From Opitutia bacterium UBA957 (GTDB lineage Bacteria > Verrucomicrobiota > Verrucomicrobiia > Opitutales > UBA953), in contig DBCN01000140.1 of the NCBI GenBank assembly GCA_002293065.1, positions 363-64,362 on the forward strand: a stretch of DNA of 64,000 nucleotides. The letters run 5' to 3'. Shown here one piece after another: positions 33,998 to 42,897 of this stretch. The notes under the pieces are model-generated. The model worked only from the letters and a program-made list of their open reading frames with translations. It did not search any database and had not been told where the DNA came from. The first letter of the stretch is position 1. Each line of letters begins with the position of its first letter. The position numbers and the translations under genes were made by a program.

Positions 33998-36235
33998 ATG
34001 CCCCTCCGCTGCTTATGGCTGCTGTTCCCATGGGTTCTCTGTGCCCAAGTCCCCACGACCAAGGTTTGGCAGAAGCAGTACGAGACTTGGACCAGCGCGA
34101 TCAGCAACACCCGTTTGGAGAACGTGCAGTGGTCTCCTTCCGGTGAGCGGCTGGCCTACAGTTGGCGCACCCCCGAGGGGCGGACGGAGTTCAGGGTCGT
34201 CGAGTGCGCGACGGGTAAGGTCACTTCGGCTTTTGATCCTGCAGCCTTAGCGGAGGCGCTGCGCAAGGAAATCAAACCCCAGGCCGAGGTCCGCAACCTC
34301 GGGGTTTCGCGTGTCCTGCCCCAGGATGACGGCAAGCTCTGGATCGAGGGCAACGGCTTCGTCTGCACCTGGTCGCCCGATGGTTCGATCCAGAAGCAGG
34401 ACGCAAGCAAGGCAGCTGACCTCAAGACGGCACCCGCCGCCGGCCGCATCCGCAGCACCGGCTCACCCCGGATGCTGAGTTCCACCCGTTACGGCAGCAA
34501 ATCTCCCGACGGCCTTTGGCGCGTCACCGTCGAGGGTGCGGAAGTGACGGCGACCGCGACTTCCGGCGAAAAACGCGTGTTCGCCGCCAGCGGCGGCAAG
34601 GGCAACGCGGCCCTCCCCGCAGGCTTTGTCTGGAGTGGCCAGCCCGCCTGGTCTCCCGACGGCAAGCAGTTCGCGCTTTGGGCGACCCGCGCGGTGCCGG
34701 TGCGCAAATACCTCGTCAAGGATTCGGTCAAGCAGACCGAAAAGGAAATCGATTATGATAAGCCGGGCGATGATAAGACGCAGCAATTGGCCTGCGTCTT
34801 CAGCCTGGCGGGCGGTTTTCGCTATCCGGGGCTGGACGTGCTGCCCCTGACCATGAACACCGATCGTCTGGATTGGACGGCCGACTCCCAGCGCCTGCGT
34901 TCGGCTTACACCCTCCGGGGATTCACGGGGCATGGCATCATCGAATTCGACGTCGGGACGAAGCAGTGGCGGAAGCTCCTCACCGAGGAAGATCCGAAGT
35001 TCGTCTTCACCTACGGCAGCTTCTATCGCTACGACCTGCCGGATGATACCACCCTATGGGTGTCGGAACGTTCCGGTTGGACGCATCTGTATCGGGTGGA
35101 TTTGCGCACCGGTGCCACGCTCAACGCCGTGACGTCGGGTGCATGGGTGATGAAGTCGGTCCTGCATGTCGACGAAGCCGCGCGGCAGGTGACCTTCGTC
35201 GGCCTCGGCCGCAATCCGGGCGAAGATCCGTACTACCGTCAGGTCTACCGCGTGAACTTCGATGGCACCGGCCTGGTCGCGCTGACGAGCGGCGATGGCA
35301 CGCACGACGTCGTGTTCGGCCCCGGCCGCAAGTACCTCATCGATTCCTTTTCGCGGGTGGACCTGCCGCCGCGGTTTCTGCTGCGGCGCGCCAGCGATGG
35401 GCGCGAAGTGGCCAAGCTCGGCGAAGCCGATGATGCCAAGCTGCGGTCCGCGGGTTGGGAGCCCCCCCGCCGCTTCGTCGCCAAAGACCGCGCCGGCAAG
35501 TTCGACATCCATGGCGTCATCGTCCGGCCCTTCCCCTTTGATCCGCAGAAGAAATACCCCGTCATCGAGTACATCTACGCCGGCCCCCAAGACTCCTTCG
35601 TGCCCAAGTCCTTCGCGGTCTGGAACGCTTCCTTCCGCGAACCCTCTTCGCAGGATTTCTATGTGGTCAAGATGGACGGGCGCGGCACGTGGAATCGCGG
35701 CAAGGAGTTCCATCAGGAGTGTTGGCGCAACCTCGGCGACGCGGGTTTGCCCGATCGCGTCGCATGGCTGAAGGCGGCGGGTCGCGTCGAGCCGCAGATG
35801 GACCTGACCCGCGTGGGCATCTTCGGTGGCTCCGCGGGTGGTCAGAACGCCGTGCACGCCTTGCTCCGGCATGGCGATTTTTACAAGGCGGCGGCCGCGG
35901 ATTGCGGCTGTCATGACAACCGCGTCGATAAGTTGTGGTGGAACGAGCAATGGATGGGTTACCCCGTGGGCCCTTGGTACGCCGCCAATGCGTGCCTCAC
36001 GGAAGCCCATAAACTGCAGGGCAAGCTCTTCCTCACGGTCGGGGAGTCCGACACCAACGTGGACGTCAAGTGCACCTATGACCTGCGCGACGCCTTGCTC
36101 GCCGCCGGCAAGAAGGACCTCCTGGAATTCACCGTCATCCTTGGCGGCGGCCATGGCGCCTGCGAGCGTGAAGACATGCGGGTCAAACGCGTGGACTTCT
36201 TTCGCCGCGCCTTGGGTGGTCCGCTCCCCCGCTAA
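33998..36235 (+). CDS. S9 family (dipeptidyl-peptidase IV type) serine peptidase
   Basis: This 745-residue exported peptidase starts at ATG 33998 (MPLRCLWLLFPWVLCAQ, a signal peptide); a GTG at 33983 is an alternative. The N-terminal beta-propeller (DPPIV_N) spans about 60-480, and the alpha/beta-hydrolase domain about 490-745. The catalytic triad reads S612 in GGSAGGQ, D685 in GESDTNVD and H719 in GGGHGA. It probably removes dipeptides from periplasmic peptides. A small membrane-protein gene follows after 3 bases. Confidence 0.93.
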   Translation: MPLRCLWLLFPWVLCAQVPTTKVWQKQYETWTSAISNTRLENVQWSPSGERLAYSWRTPEGRTEFRVVECATGKVTSAFDPAALAEALRKEIKPQAEVRNLGVSRVLPQDDGKLWIEGNGFVCTWSPDGSIQKQDASKAADLKTAPAAGRIRSTGSPRMLSSTRYGSKSPDGLWRVTVEGAEVTATATSGEKRVFAASGGKGNAALPAGFVWSGQPAWSPDGKQFALWATRAVPVRKYLVKDSVKQTEKEIDYDKPGDDKTQQLACVFSLAGGFRYPGLDVLPLTMNTDRLDWTADSQRLRSAYTLRGFTGHGIIEFDVGTKQWRKLLTEEDPKFVFTYGSFYRYDLPDDTTLWVSERSGWTHLYRVDLRTGATLNAVTSGAWVMKSVLHVDEAARQVTFVGLGRNPGEDPYYRQVYRVNFDGTGLVALTSGDGTHDVVFGPGRKYLIDSFSRVDLPPRFLLRRASDGREVAKLGEADDAKLRSAGWEPPRRFVAKDRAGKFDIHGVIVRPFPFDPQKKYPVIEYIYAGPQDSFVPKSFAVWNASFREPSSQDFYVVKMDGRGTWNRGKEFHQECWRNLGDAGLPDRVAWLKAAGRVEPQMDLTRVGIFGGSAGGQNAVHALLRHGDFYKAAAADCGCHDNRVDKLWWNEQWMGYPVGPWYAANACLTEAHKLQGKLFLTVGESDTNVDVKCTYDLRDALLAAGKKDLLEFTVILGGGHGACEREDMRVKRVDFFRRALGGPLPR

Positions 36236-36238
36236 GCC

Positions 36239-36769
36239 ATGCCCTATCACCCTCCTGGTCTCATCGAGCTGCGCTTGGCCAACGCCAATCAGCTCTTCAA
36301 TACGATGGACCCGTCGCCGTTCCATGAACGCGACCTCGATCACGACGCCGAAGAATTCATCGTCAGCTGGGCCCGGGAGCAAAGCCCGGAGGTGGCGCTG
36401 CGCTTGCGCATCGTCCTGAAGCAGCCGGCCGATGACACCGTGGCTCGCATGGTCCAGGAGTCCGTGAAGCACTACTTCGAGTACCGGGCGCAGAACAGCC
36501 GGCGCGAGGTCAAGGAGCTCATGCGCGAGGGGCGCACCTCGCTCCTGATCGGCTTGGTCTTCTTGGGGTTGATGTTGGCCATCCGCAGTTGCTTGCCCGA
36601 GGCGGGGATGTGGAGCGATTGGTTGCGGGAAGGCTTGATCATCAGCGGCTGGGTCGCCCTCTGGAAACCGATCGACATCCATCTCTACCGGTGGTGGCCC
36701 ATCCGCCGGTTGCGTCGGCTGCAGGACCGCCTGGCGGCCTGTCCCGTCGAGGTCGCCTTCGAGCCCTAA
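36239..36769 (+). CDS. Hypothetical two-helix membrane protein
   Basis: This 176-residue protein has a charged N-terminal domain (about 1-100, rich in Asp/Glu and His) that contains a predicted helical stretch before the membrane. Two membrane segments follow (about 104-122, LLIGLVFLGLMLAI; about 130-150, LIISGWVALWKPIDIHL) and a basic C-terminal tail RRLRRLQDRL. Helical ends and a WKPIDIHLYRWWPIRR motif point to an inner-membrane protein with both ends in the cytoplasm. I do not recognise a family. It lies 3 bases after the S9 peptidase and is probably co-transcribed with it. Confidence 0.7.
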   Translation: MPYHPPGLIELRLANANQLFNTMDPSPFHERDLDHDAEEFIVSWAREQSPEVALRLRIVLKQPADDTVARMVQESVKHYFEYRAQNSRREVKELMREGRTSLLIGLVFLGLMLAIRSCLPEAGMWSDWLREGLIISGWVALWKPIDIHLYRWWPIRRLRRLQDRLAACPVEVAFEP

Positions 36770-36800
36770 CCCTCGCCCGCGAATCGGCTTATTCCTGAGG

Positions 36801-36830
36801 AAAATCGTAAAATTACGATTTTTTTACGAT
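36801..36830. promoter_or_regulatory. Palindromic ATCGTAA/TTACGAT operator-like site with third half-site
   Basis: AAAATCGTAA, two bases AA, then TTACGATTTT (36801-36822) form perfect 10-base inverted arms. A third half-site, TTTTACGAT (36822-36830), adjoins it. A TTGACA box starts at 36837, though no good -10 follows. The block is AT-rich against GC-rich surroundings and lies 45 bases before the start of the unknown protein at 36876. It looks like a regulator binding site just upstream of a promoter. Confidence 0.5.
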
Positions 36831-36875
36831 GTGGCATTGACAGGGGGGTGTCCTGCCTCAATCCAAACCCTTCGC

Positions 36876-38654
36876 ATGCAGAATTTCGCGAGCCAGTGCC
36901 TGGACCAGACCAAGGCCCTCCTCAAACTCAACTTAGGTTCCATCTCCGCCGATGGGTCGGTCACTCCCGTCCCCGGCGAAGTTTCCCGCGCCGATGAGCC
37001 GGGCCACGCCGCCTTGGCCTTTGGCGAGTATTACCGGGCGACCGGTGAGCTCACCTTGGACCGAAACAACATCCCCGAGATCGTTGCCCGCGCCATCACC
37101 GCCCAAGTCCGCCTCTCCCAGGGCTCCGACAACGGGATGGCGTTCGCCTGCCTCGGCTTGCTGGCCTTTGGCCCGACCCGCGAGCGTAACCCCGTGTGGG
37201 AAATCCTGGATGAAGCGACCCGAAACCTGATCGACGAACGTCTCGCGGTCACCGGCGACCACCACGACCACGTCCAGGCCTTCGACATCGCCAAGGCCGT
37301 CTGCCGTTTCTCGTTTGGCCTGACCAAGAAGGACGAAACCGGCGCTTTGGTGGACCGCTTCGTCGACCGCATCACCGCGGCCTCCACGGGCGGTTTCCAC
37401 GATGACGCGTCGCGTCAGTCCAACCCCGACAACTTCGGCGGTGCCTTCGACCTCTATGGCGTGGTCGCCCTGATCTTCATCCGCCAGGCACTGCAGCTGC
37501 ACGCGAACATCCAGCTGCGCGACTCCAAACTGCCCAAGCTTCGGACGCACGCGGAGAAGTACCTGCGCGTCATCCTCGAGACCGTCCGCGAGGATGGGCT
37601 CGGTTGGTGCTTCGGTCGCGGCATCGGCTCCTATGGCCAGATGCACTGCATCACCCTCTTGCTGCAGGCGCTCCGCGATCGGTGGATCGCCGTGGATAAG
37701 GAACCGCTCGCCCGCGACTTGGTGCGTCGCCTCTACGCCAACTTCTTCACGACGTTCTTCGATGCCGAACACGGCCTGATCGTGATCCGCGACGGCGAAC
37801 GCGACACCATCCCGGGACACACCACGCGCATGGCGAACTTCGACGCCGCGCGGTACCTCTCCCAGTGGTCGCGTCTCGCCAAGACCGTCGGCGGCACCAT
37901 GGACGTGTTCCGCCCCGCCTCCAAGCAGGCCGTCTGTCGCCTCTACTCCTTGGACAAGACCCCGCGCAAGGAACAGGGTCTCCTCTCCTATTCCGATCCG
38001 GCGTCCGGCCTGCACGTCATCCTGCCCGTGTTGTCGAATGGCGCGCACAAGTTCTCCGACTCGCTCGCGTTTCCGCACATGCCGGGCGTGATGGATTGGC
38101 CCGCCAACCTGTACACTTCCCCGTTCATTCCGGAATACACGATCGCCGACCGCGTCTACACGCCCTCCTTCTACGGCAAGAACCTGCAGGTGGCCATGGG
38201 GACCAAGGCCGGCACCTATCACTTCCGCTACGAACAGCCCGACCTCATCGACAAGGACGAGAAGCTTTCCGCCGGGGTCGCCAGCCTGAAGGTGGACTGG
38301 GAACTGAACGGTGGCCGCATCGTCGGCCGCTTCACGCTCATCCCCAAGGCCGCGGTGACGCTCGAGAACTTCCGCTTGGTGCTCCCGATTGCCGCCACGC
38401 ATTCGCGCATGACCCCAGGCAACGCCCAGATCCTCGGCCCGGAGTCGCATCGCTGCGAAGTCCTCAAGGATGACTTCCACGGGGAATGGCTGGAGACCAA
38501 GGTGGTCAGCGAAGACCCCAAGCATCGCACCTGCTGGGGCAAGATGCACTTCTACCAGATCCTCGAGCGCAATAAGCCGTTGGCCCTGCGGGTCGGCACG
38601 CCTTACACGTTCGAGATCGCCTTCCAGCCGGACATCATCCGCGCCGGCGGTTGA
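36876..38654 (+). CDS. Unrecognised protein, helical domain plus beta-sandwich, possible polysaccharide lyase-like fold
   Basis: This is a 592-residue protein without a signal peptide. I chose the ATG at 36876 (MQNFASQCLDQTKALL); a frame to 36831 would start inside the operator-like region. Residues about 1-330 are predicted helical with many aromatic and charged positions (TGDHHDHVQAFDIAK, GLGWCFGRGIGSYGQMHC). Residues about 340-592 look beta-rich, with repeats of polar/hydrophobic strands. This helix-then-sheet layout resembles the alpha/alpha toroid plus beta-sandwich of heparinase-type lyases, but I see no diagnostic motif, so the activity is open. It is a single gene closed by a terminator hairpin. 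Confidence 0.7.
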   Translation: MQNFASQCLDQTKALLKLNLGSISADGSVTPVPGEVSRADEPGHAALAFGEYYRATGELTLDRNNIPEIVARAITAQVRLSQGSDNGMAFACLGLLAFGPTRERNPVWEILDEATRNLIDERLAVTGDHHDHVQAFDIAKAVCRFSFGLTKKDETGALVDRFVDRITAASTGGFHDDASRQSNPDNFGGAFDLYGVVALIFIRQALQLHANIQLRDSKLPKLRTHAEKYLRVILETVREDGLGWCFGRGIGSYGQMHCITLLLQALRDRWIAVDKEPLARDLVRRLYANFFTTFFDAEHGLIVIRDGERDTIPGHTTRMANFDAARYLSQWSRLAKTVGGTMDVFRPASKQAVCRLYSLDKTPRKEQGLLSYSDPASGLHVILPVLSNGAHKFSDSLAFPHMPGVMDWPANLYTSPFIPEYTIADRVYTPSFYGKNLQVAMGTKAGTYHFRYEQPDLIDKDEKLSAGVASLKVDWELNGGRIVGRFTLIPKAAVTLENFRLVLPIAATHSRMTPGNAQILGPESHRCEVLKDDFHGEWLETKVVSEDPKHRTCWGKMHFYQILERNKPLALRVGTPYTFEIAFQPDIIRAGG

Positions 38655-38675
38655 CGCCGGGAACCGTCAATGACC

Positions 38676-38704
38676 AAGGCTTCGGGCTGCCCGAGGCCTT
38701 TTTT
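38676..38704 (+). terminator. Rho-independent terminator
   Basis: AAGGCTTCGG and CCGAGGCCTT pair with one G-U, with loop GCTGC, followed by TTTT in a run of six T including the stem end (38699-38704). It lies 22 bases after the 592-residue gene and ends its transcript before metG. Confidence 0.8.
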
Positions 38705-38729
38705 GTGCCCATTACCGGCCCCTTCTGGG

Positions 38730-38759
38730 TTGTCCTCAGGCGGGGCGGTTCCCTAGACT
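38730..38759 (+). promoter_or_regulatory. Candidate metG promoter
   Basis: TTGTCC (38730-38735) and TAGACT (38754-38759) are 18 bases apart, 4/6 matches each. The -10 ends 13 bases before the metG start at 38773. The position directly after the terminator supports a promoter here. Confidence 0.4.
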
Positions 38760-38772
38760 GACAGCCTCAGCA

Positions 38773-40314
38773 ATGTCGCGTCCGTTCTACATCACTACCG
38801 CCATCGATTATGCGAATGGCGCCCCCCACCTCGGTCATGCCTATGAAAAGGTCCTCGCGGACGTCTTGGCGCGTCACCACCGCATGCTGGGTGACGATGT
38901 CTACTTCCTGACCGGCCTCGATGAACATGGCCAGAAGGTCCAACAGACCGCCCAGAAGCGCCAGGTCGAGCCCCAGGCCTTGGTCGACGAAGTGGCCGTT
39001 GTTTTCCAGGCGATGCTCGGCCTGCTGAACATCTCGAACGACGACTATATCCGGACGACCGAACCCCGCCATAAGGTGGTGGTGCAGGATTTCCTGCAGA
39101 GGCTCTTCGACAAGGGCCTGATCTTCAAGGCGACCAAAGCGGGTTGGTACTCCGTGCGGCAGGAGCAGTTCCTGAGCGACAAGGACCGCGATGCCGAGGG
39201 GAATTGGCCGGCGATCTTCGGGGAAGTCACCCAGACGACCGAGGAGAACTACTACTTCAAGCTCTCGCAGTTCCAGCCTTGGCTCATCGAGCATCTTCAG
39301 GAAAACCCCGGCTTCATCAATCCCGCGCATCGCCGCAAGCAGGTCCTCGAGTTCCTGAAGGAGCCGTTGAACGACCTGTGCATCTCCCGACCGAAATCTC
39401 GGCTGACTTGGGGCATCGAGCTCCCGTTCGATCGTGACTTCGTCACGTATGTCTGGTTCGACGCGCTCACGAACTACTACTCCGCCGTGGTCGATAAGGG
39501 TCGCTGGCCGGCCGACATGCACGTCATCGGCAAGGACATCCTTTCGCCGCCCCATGCGGTGTATTGGCCCTGCATGCTCAAGGCGCTCGATATCGCGCCG
39601 CCCAAGCAACTGCTCGTGCACGGCTGGTGGACGCTGAACGGCTCGAAGGCTTCGAAGAGCGACGGCAACGCCACCGATAGCCTGAGCTTCGCCCAGAAGT
39701 TCGGCACGGATGCTTTCCGCTATTACCTGTGCCGCGAAATGGTCGTCGGCGAGGACGCGGATTTCTCGTCGCCCAACTTCGCGCAGCGTTACAAGGCCGA
39801 CCTCGGCCATAACCTCGGCAACCTCGTGAACCGCTTGCTCAACATGGTCGGCCGCAATTACGCCGGCACGGTGCCGGCCCCGGGCGCCGATGAGGAGCTG
39901 GAACAGAACCTGCGGAAACTCTGGACGGAGACCGAGCGAAAGTTCTTCGCGTACTTCGCCGAGGCCCAGATCAGCCACGCGTTGGAAGCCCTCTGGGTGT
40001 TCGTGAGCGCGATGAACGCCTACATCGAGGCCCGCGCCCCCTGGAAGCTCGCCAAGTCGGCCGAGGCCGCCGATCGGGCTCGCCTGGATTCTTGCTTGGC
40101 CCACGTCGCCGAAGGCCTTCGCTTGACGGCCACCGTCCTCACTCCGGTGATGCCCAAGACCTGCGAGCAGCTGCTCGTTAACATCGGACTGCCGGTGGCG
40201 ACCGGTTTTGCTTCCGTGCATGCATGGTCGACGGTCTGCACGGGCGCCAAGGTCGCCGAGAAGTGCATCTTGTTCCCTCCGCTGGAGGAGCCGGAAGTCC
40301 CGGCCAAAGCCTAA
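38773..40314 (+). CDS. metG: Methionine--tRNA ligase
   Basis: The enzyme charges tRNA-Met. The 513-residue form has the class I HIGH motif (APHLGHAYE, 17-25) and a KMSKS variant KASKS (ASKSDGN). The catalytic core and the anticodon-binding helices are complete, but there is no C-terminal tRNA-binding (OB) extension. The connective-peptide region where many MetRS carry zinc cysteines reads WYSVRQEQFLSDKDRD, without Cys pairs. It resembles the short two-domain MetRS type. Confidence 0.94.
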   Translation: MSRPFYITTAIDYANGAPHLGHAYEKVLADVLARHHRMLGDDVYFLTGLDEHGQKVQQTAQKRQVEPQALVDEVAVVFQAMLGLLNISNDDYIRTTEPRHKVVVQDFLQRLFDKGLIFKATKAGWYSVRQEQFLSDKDRDAEGNWPAIFGEVTQTTEENYYFKLSQFQPWLIEHLQENPGFINPAHRRKQVLEFLKEPLNDLCISRPKSRLTWGIELPFDRDFVTYVWFDALTNYYSAVVDKGRWPADMHVIGKDILSPPHAVYWPCMLKALDIAPPKQLLVHGWWTLNGSKASKSDGNATDSLSFAQKFGTDAFRYYLCREMVVGEDADFSSPNFAQRYKADLGHNLGNLVNRLLNMVGRNYAGTVPAPGADEELEQNLRKLWTETERKFFAYFAEAQISHALEALWVFVSAMNAYIEARAPWKLAKSAEAADRARLDSCLAHVAEGLRLTATVLTPVMPKTCEQLLVNIGLPVATGFASVHAWSTVCTGAKVAEKCILFPPLEEPEVPAKA

Positions 40315-40320
40315 CCACCC

Positions 40321-41661
40321 ATGCCGAGCCTCACCGCAGACGACCTCTTGGTCGCCTTAAGCGCAGCCGAGCAGGCGCGGCAAGGTGAAGGCTATATCTG
40401 TTGCACCTTCAAGGTGCCCGAGCTCGACCCGCTCGCGGTGCTGGAGTCGCTCGATGAACCGGCGCCCCGCGGCTATTTCGAGAACCCCTCGCGGCGGCGG
40501 GCGCATGCCGCCGCCAGCCCCATCGCGGAATGGCTGGGAGCAGGTCCGCAACGCTTCCATCAGGCGGACCGCTGGTTGCGGGATCTGTATGCCACCATGA
40601 CGTGCATCGGGGGTGTCCCGCGCGTGATTGCGACCTTCCCCTTCTACCCCGGTGATCAGGCCGAAGCCCAGAAATCCCGGATGTTTCTGCCGGCCTGGCA
40701 GGTGGTCACCGAAGATGGCATCACGACCGTGACCTTGGCGGATAAGGCGACCCCGGGTTGCGCCGCCCGGCTGGCCATCCGCGCCGAACAGTTCCGTCGA
40801 TTCAACTATCGTCCCTCGTCGGCGGCCGTGCGAGCACCGGTGCCGACCGTCCTGAGTGAGGTCGGCGGCAATTGGTTCCCGCCGGCCGTCCAGCGAGCCA
40901 CCGAACTCATCAAGGAAGGCTCCTTCGAGAAGATCGTCCTCACGCGCGCCTTTGATTGGCGTCGGGCCGAACCTTTCAACGCCTACGCCACGCTCCACCG
41001 TCTGCGACGCGCGAACCCCCCTTGCCACGCCTACTTGGTGGACGAGCCCGAAGGGGCTTTGGTTGGGGCTACTCCCGAGACGCTCCTCTCCCTGTTCGAC
41101 GGTGAAGTGCGCTCGGAGGCGGTCGCCGGCACCACTCGCCGCGGTGAATCCGCTTCCGAAGACGCCAGCCTCGCCGAAGCCTTGCTCGCCAGCGACAAGG
41201 ACCAACGCGAGCACGGCGCGGTCACCGCTTCGATCCTCCGTCGCTTGCGCATGGTCGGGGTACTGGCCGCGACCTCGCGCGGGGCGGAGTTGCTCCGACT
41301 AGGCAATGTCATGCACCTACGCACGCCCATCGTCGGCACGATGCCGGCGGACCGCCGTTTTCTGGAGGTTGCGGGGGAGCTGCATCCCACCCCCGCGGTG
41401 GGCGGCAAGCCGCGCGATCTCGCCCTTCCCTTCATTCCGGGGTTCGAACCGCATAACCGCGGACTCTACACGGGGGCGGTTGGTTGGGTCGGTGCCGATG
41501 GCCTGACCGGGAAGCTCTTCGTCGCGCTCCGTTGCGCCCGTCTGAAAGGTAATGTCGCCCGGGCGTTCGCGGGCGCGGGTATCGTGGAGGGGTCGGACCC
41601 CGCCTCGGAATCGGCCGAGACCGAGATGAAGCTTCGGACCATCTTGGAGGCGTTGACCTAG
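40321..41661 (+). CDS. menF: Isochorismate synthase (MenF-type)
   Basis: This 446-residue chorismate-binding enzyme has family motifs KIVLTRAF (strand before the active site), GATPETLLSL, AVAGTTRRG, LRTPIVG and ELHPTPAVGGKP with the catalytic region ending in AGAGIVEGSDPASESAETEMK, which is typical of isochorismate or salicylate/anthranilate-related enzymes. Isochorismate is the first step to menaquinone. No other men gene is adjacent, so aminodeoxychorismate synthase or a siderophore role is less likely but possible. It starts 6 bases after metG. Confidence 0.86.
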   Translation: MPSLTADDLLVALSAAEQARQGEGYICCTFKVPELDPLAVLESLDEPAPRGYFENPSRRRAHAAASPIAEWLGAGPQRFHQADRWLRDLYATMTCIGGVPRVIATFPFYPGDQAEAQKSRMFLPAWQVVTEDGITTVTLADKATPGCAARLAIRAEQFRRFNYRPSSAAVRAPVPTVLSEVGGNWFPPAVQRATELIKEGSFEKIVLTRAFDWRRAEPFNAYATLHRLRRANPPCHAYLVDEPEGALVGATPETLLSLFDGEVRSEAVAGTTRRGESASEDASLAEALLASDKDQREHGAVTASILRRLRMVGVLAATSRGAELLRLGNVMHLRTPIVGTMPADRRFLEVAGELHPTPAVGGKPRDLALPFIPGFEPHNRGLYTGAVGWVGADGLTGKLFVALRCARLKGNVARAFAGAGIVEGSDPASESAETEMKLRTILEALT

Positions 41662-41662
41662 C

Positions 41663-42100
41663 ATGGTCGTGGTGGTGCAGCGCGTCCTGAGCGCCTCGGT
41701 CGCGGTCGCGGGCGCCACGGTCGCCCACATCGGACGGGGTTACCTCTTGCTCGTGGGCGTAGGTAAGGAGGACACCCCCGACGACGCGCGCAGGCTCGTC
41801 GCTGAAGTGACCAAGGTCCGGCTGATGGAGGACGCCGAAGGGAAGATGGGTTTGTCGATCAAGGATGCCGCCGGCGCCGTCTTGGCCGTCAGCCAATTCA
41901 CTTTGTTGGCGGATTTCTCCAAAGGCAATCGCCCCTCGTTCAACAAGGCGGCGAAGCCGGATGTCGCCAAGCCCCTCTTCGATCTCTTCGTCCAGGGACT
42001 GGGCGCGGAGCTCGGTCAAGCCGTGCCCACCGGGGTCTTCGGGGCGGACATGCAGGTTTCGCTCGTCAACGATGGGCCGGTCACGGTCGTGCTTTACTAA
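41663..42100 (+). CDS. dtd: D-aminoacyl-tRNA deacylase
   Basis: This 145-residue editing enzyme hydrolyses D-amino acids from tRNA. Motifs: the N-terminal [23 protein letters not shown] (catalytic Thr region, about 77-84) and the NDGPVTVVL near the end carrying the cis Gly-Pro pair. The start is 1 base after menF's stop. It completes a run metG-menF-dtd-hisF. Confidence 0.95.
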   Translation: MVVVVQRVLSASVAVAGATVAHIGRGYLLLVGVGKEDTPDDARRLVAEVTKVRLMEDAEGKMGLSIKDAAGAVLAVSQFTLLADFSKGNRPSFNKAAKPDVAKPLFDLFVQGLGAELGQAVPTGVFGADMQVSLVNDGPVTVVLY

Positions 42101-42132
42101 AGCCGTCGATTCCCTACCCCTCTAATCCCCTC

Positions 42133-42891
42133 ATGCTTTCCGTCCGCATCATCCCCTGCCTCGATGTCCATGGCGGCCGCGTGGTCAAGGGCGTCAAGTT
42201 CGAGGAACTCCGCGATGCCGGCGACCCCGTCGCGGTGGCCGCGGCCTACGAAAAGCAGGGAGCGGATGAACTCGTTTTCTTGGACATCACCGCATCGAGC
42301 GATGAGCGGAAGACGATGGTCGACGTCGTCGAGCGTACGGCCGATCAAGTCTTCATGCCCTTGACCGTCGGCGGTGGTCTCCGTTCGGTTGAGGATATTC
42401 GGACGATGCTCAACGCGGGGGCGGATAAGGTTTCGCTGAACACTTCGGCGGTGAAGGATCCCAACCTCGTGTTGGCGGCCGCCCGTAAATTCGGCAGCCA
42501 ATGCATCGTCGTCGCCATCGACGCCAAGCAGGTCGCGCCCGGCAAGTGGGAGGTTTTCACGCATGGCGGCCGTAACGCCACGGGCCTGGACGCCATCGCT
42601 TGGGCTCGCCAAGTGCATGGCCTCGGCGCGGGCGAAATCCTCCTGACCAGCATGGACCGCGACGGTACGGCCGCCGGTTACGATGTCCCGCTGAACCGCG
42701 CGGTTTCGGATGCCGTGGAGGTGCCCGTCATCGCCTCGGGCGGCGCCGGCAATCTCGACCACTTGGCGCAGGTCCTCAAGGATGGCCGCGCCAGCGCGGT
42801 CTTGGCGGCCAGCATCTTCCACTTTGGCACCTTTACCGTGAAACAGGCCAAGGAATACCTGCGGGCGGCCGGCTTGCCGGTGCGGCTCTAA
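42133..42891 (+). CDS. hisF: Imidazole glycerol phosphate synthase subunit HisF
   Basis: This is the cyclase subunit of histidine synthesis, a TIM barrel of 252 residues. [18 protein letters not shown] holds the catalytic D11; [17 protein letters not shown] and [10 protein letters not shown] (the second catalytic Asp near residue 176) follow, and ASGGAGN closes the phosphate site. No hisH is adjacent. It converges on the CorC-type gene, 6 bases apart. Confidence 0.96.
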   Translation: MLSVRIIPCLDVHGGRVVKGVKFEELRDAGDPVAVAAAYEKQGADELVFLDITASSDERKTMVDVVERTADQVFMPLTVGGGLRSVEDIRTMLNAGADKVSLNTSAVKDPNLVLAAARKFGSQCIVVAIDAKQVAPGKWEVFTHGGRNATGLDAIAWARQVHGLGAGEILLTSMDRDGTAAGYDVPLNRAVSDAVEVPVIASGGAGNLDHLAQVLKDGRASAVLAASIFHFGTFTVKQAKEYLRAAGLPVRL

Positions 42892-42897
42892 GCGATC

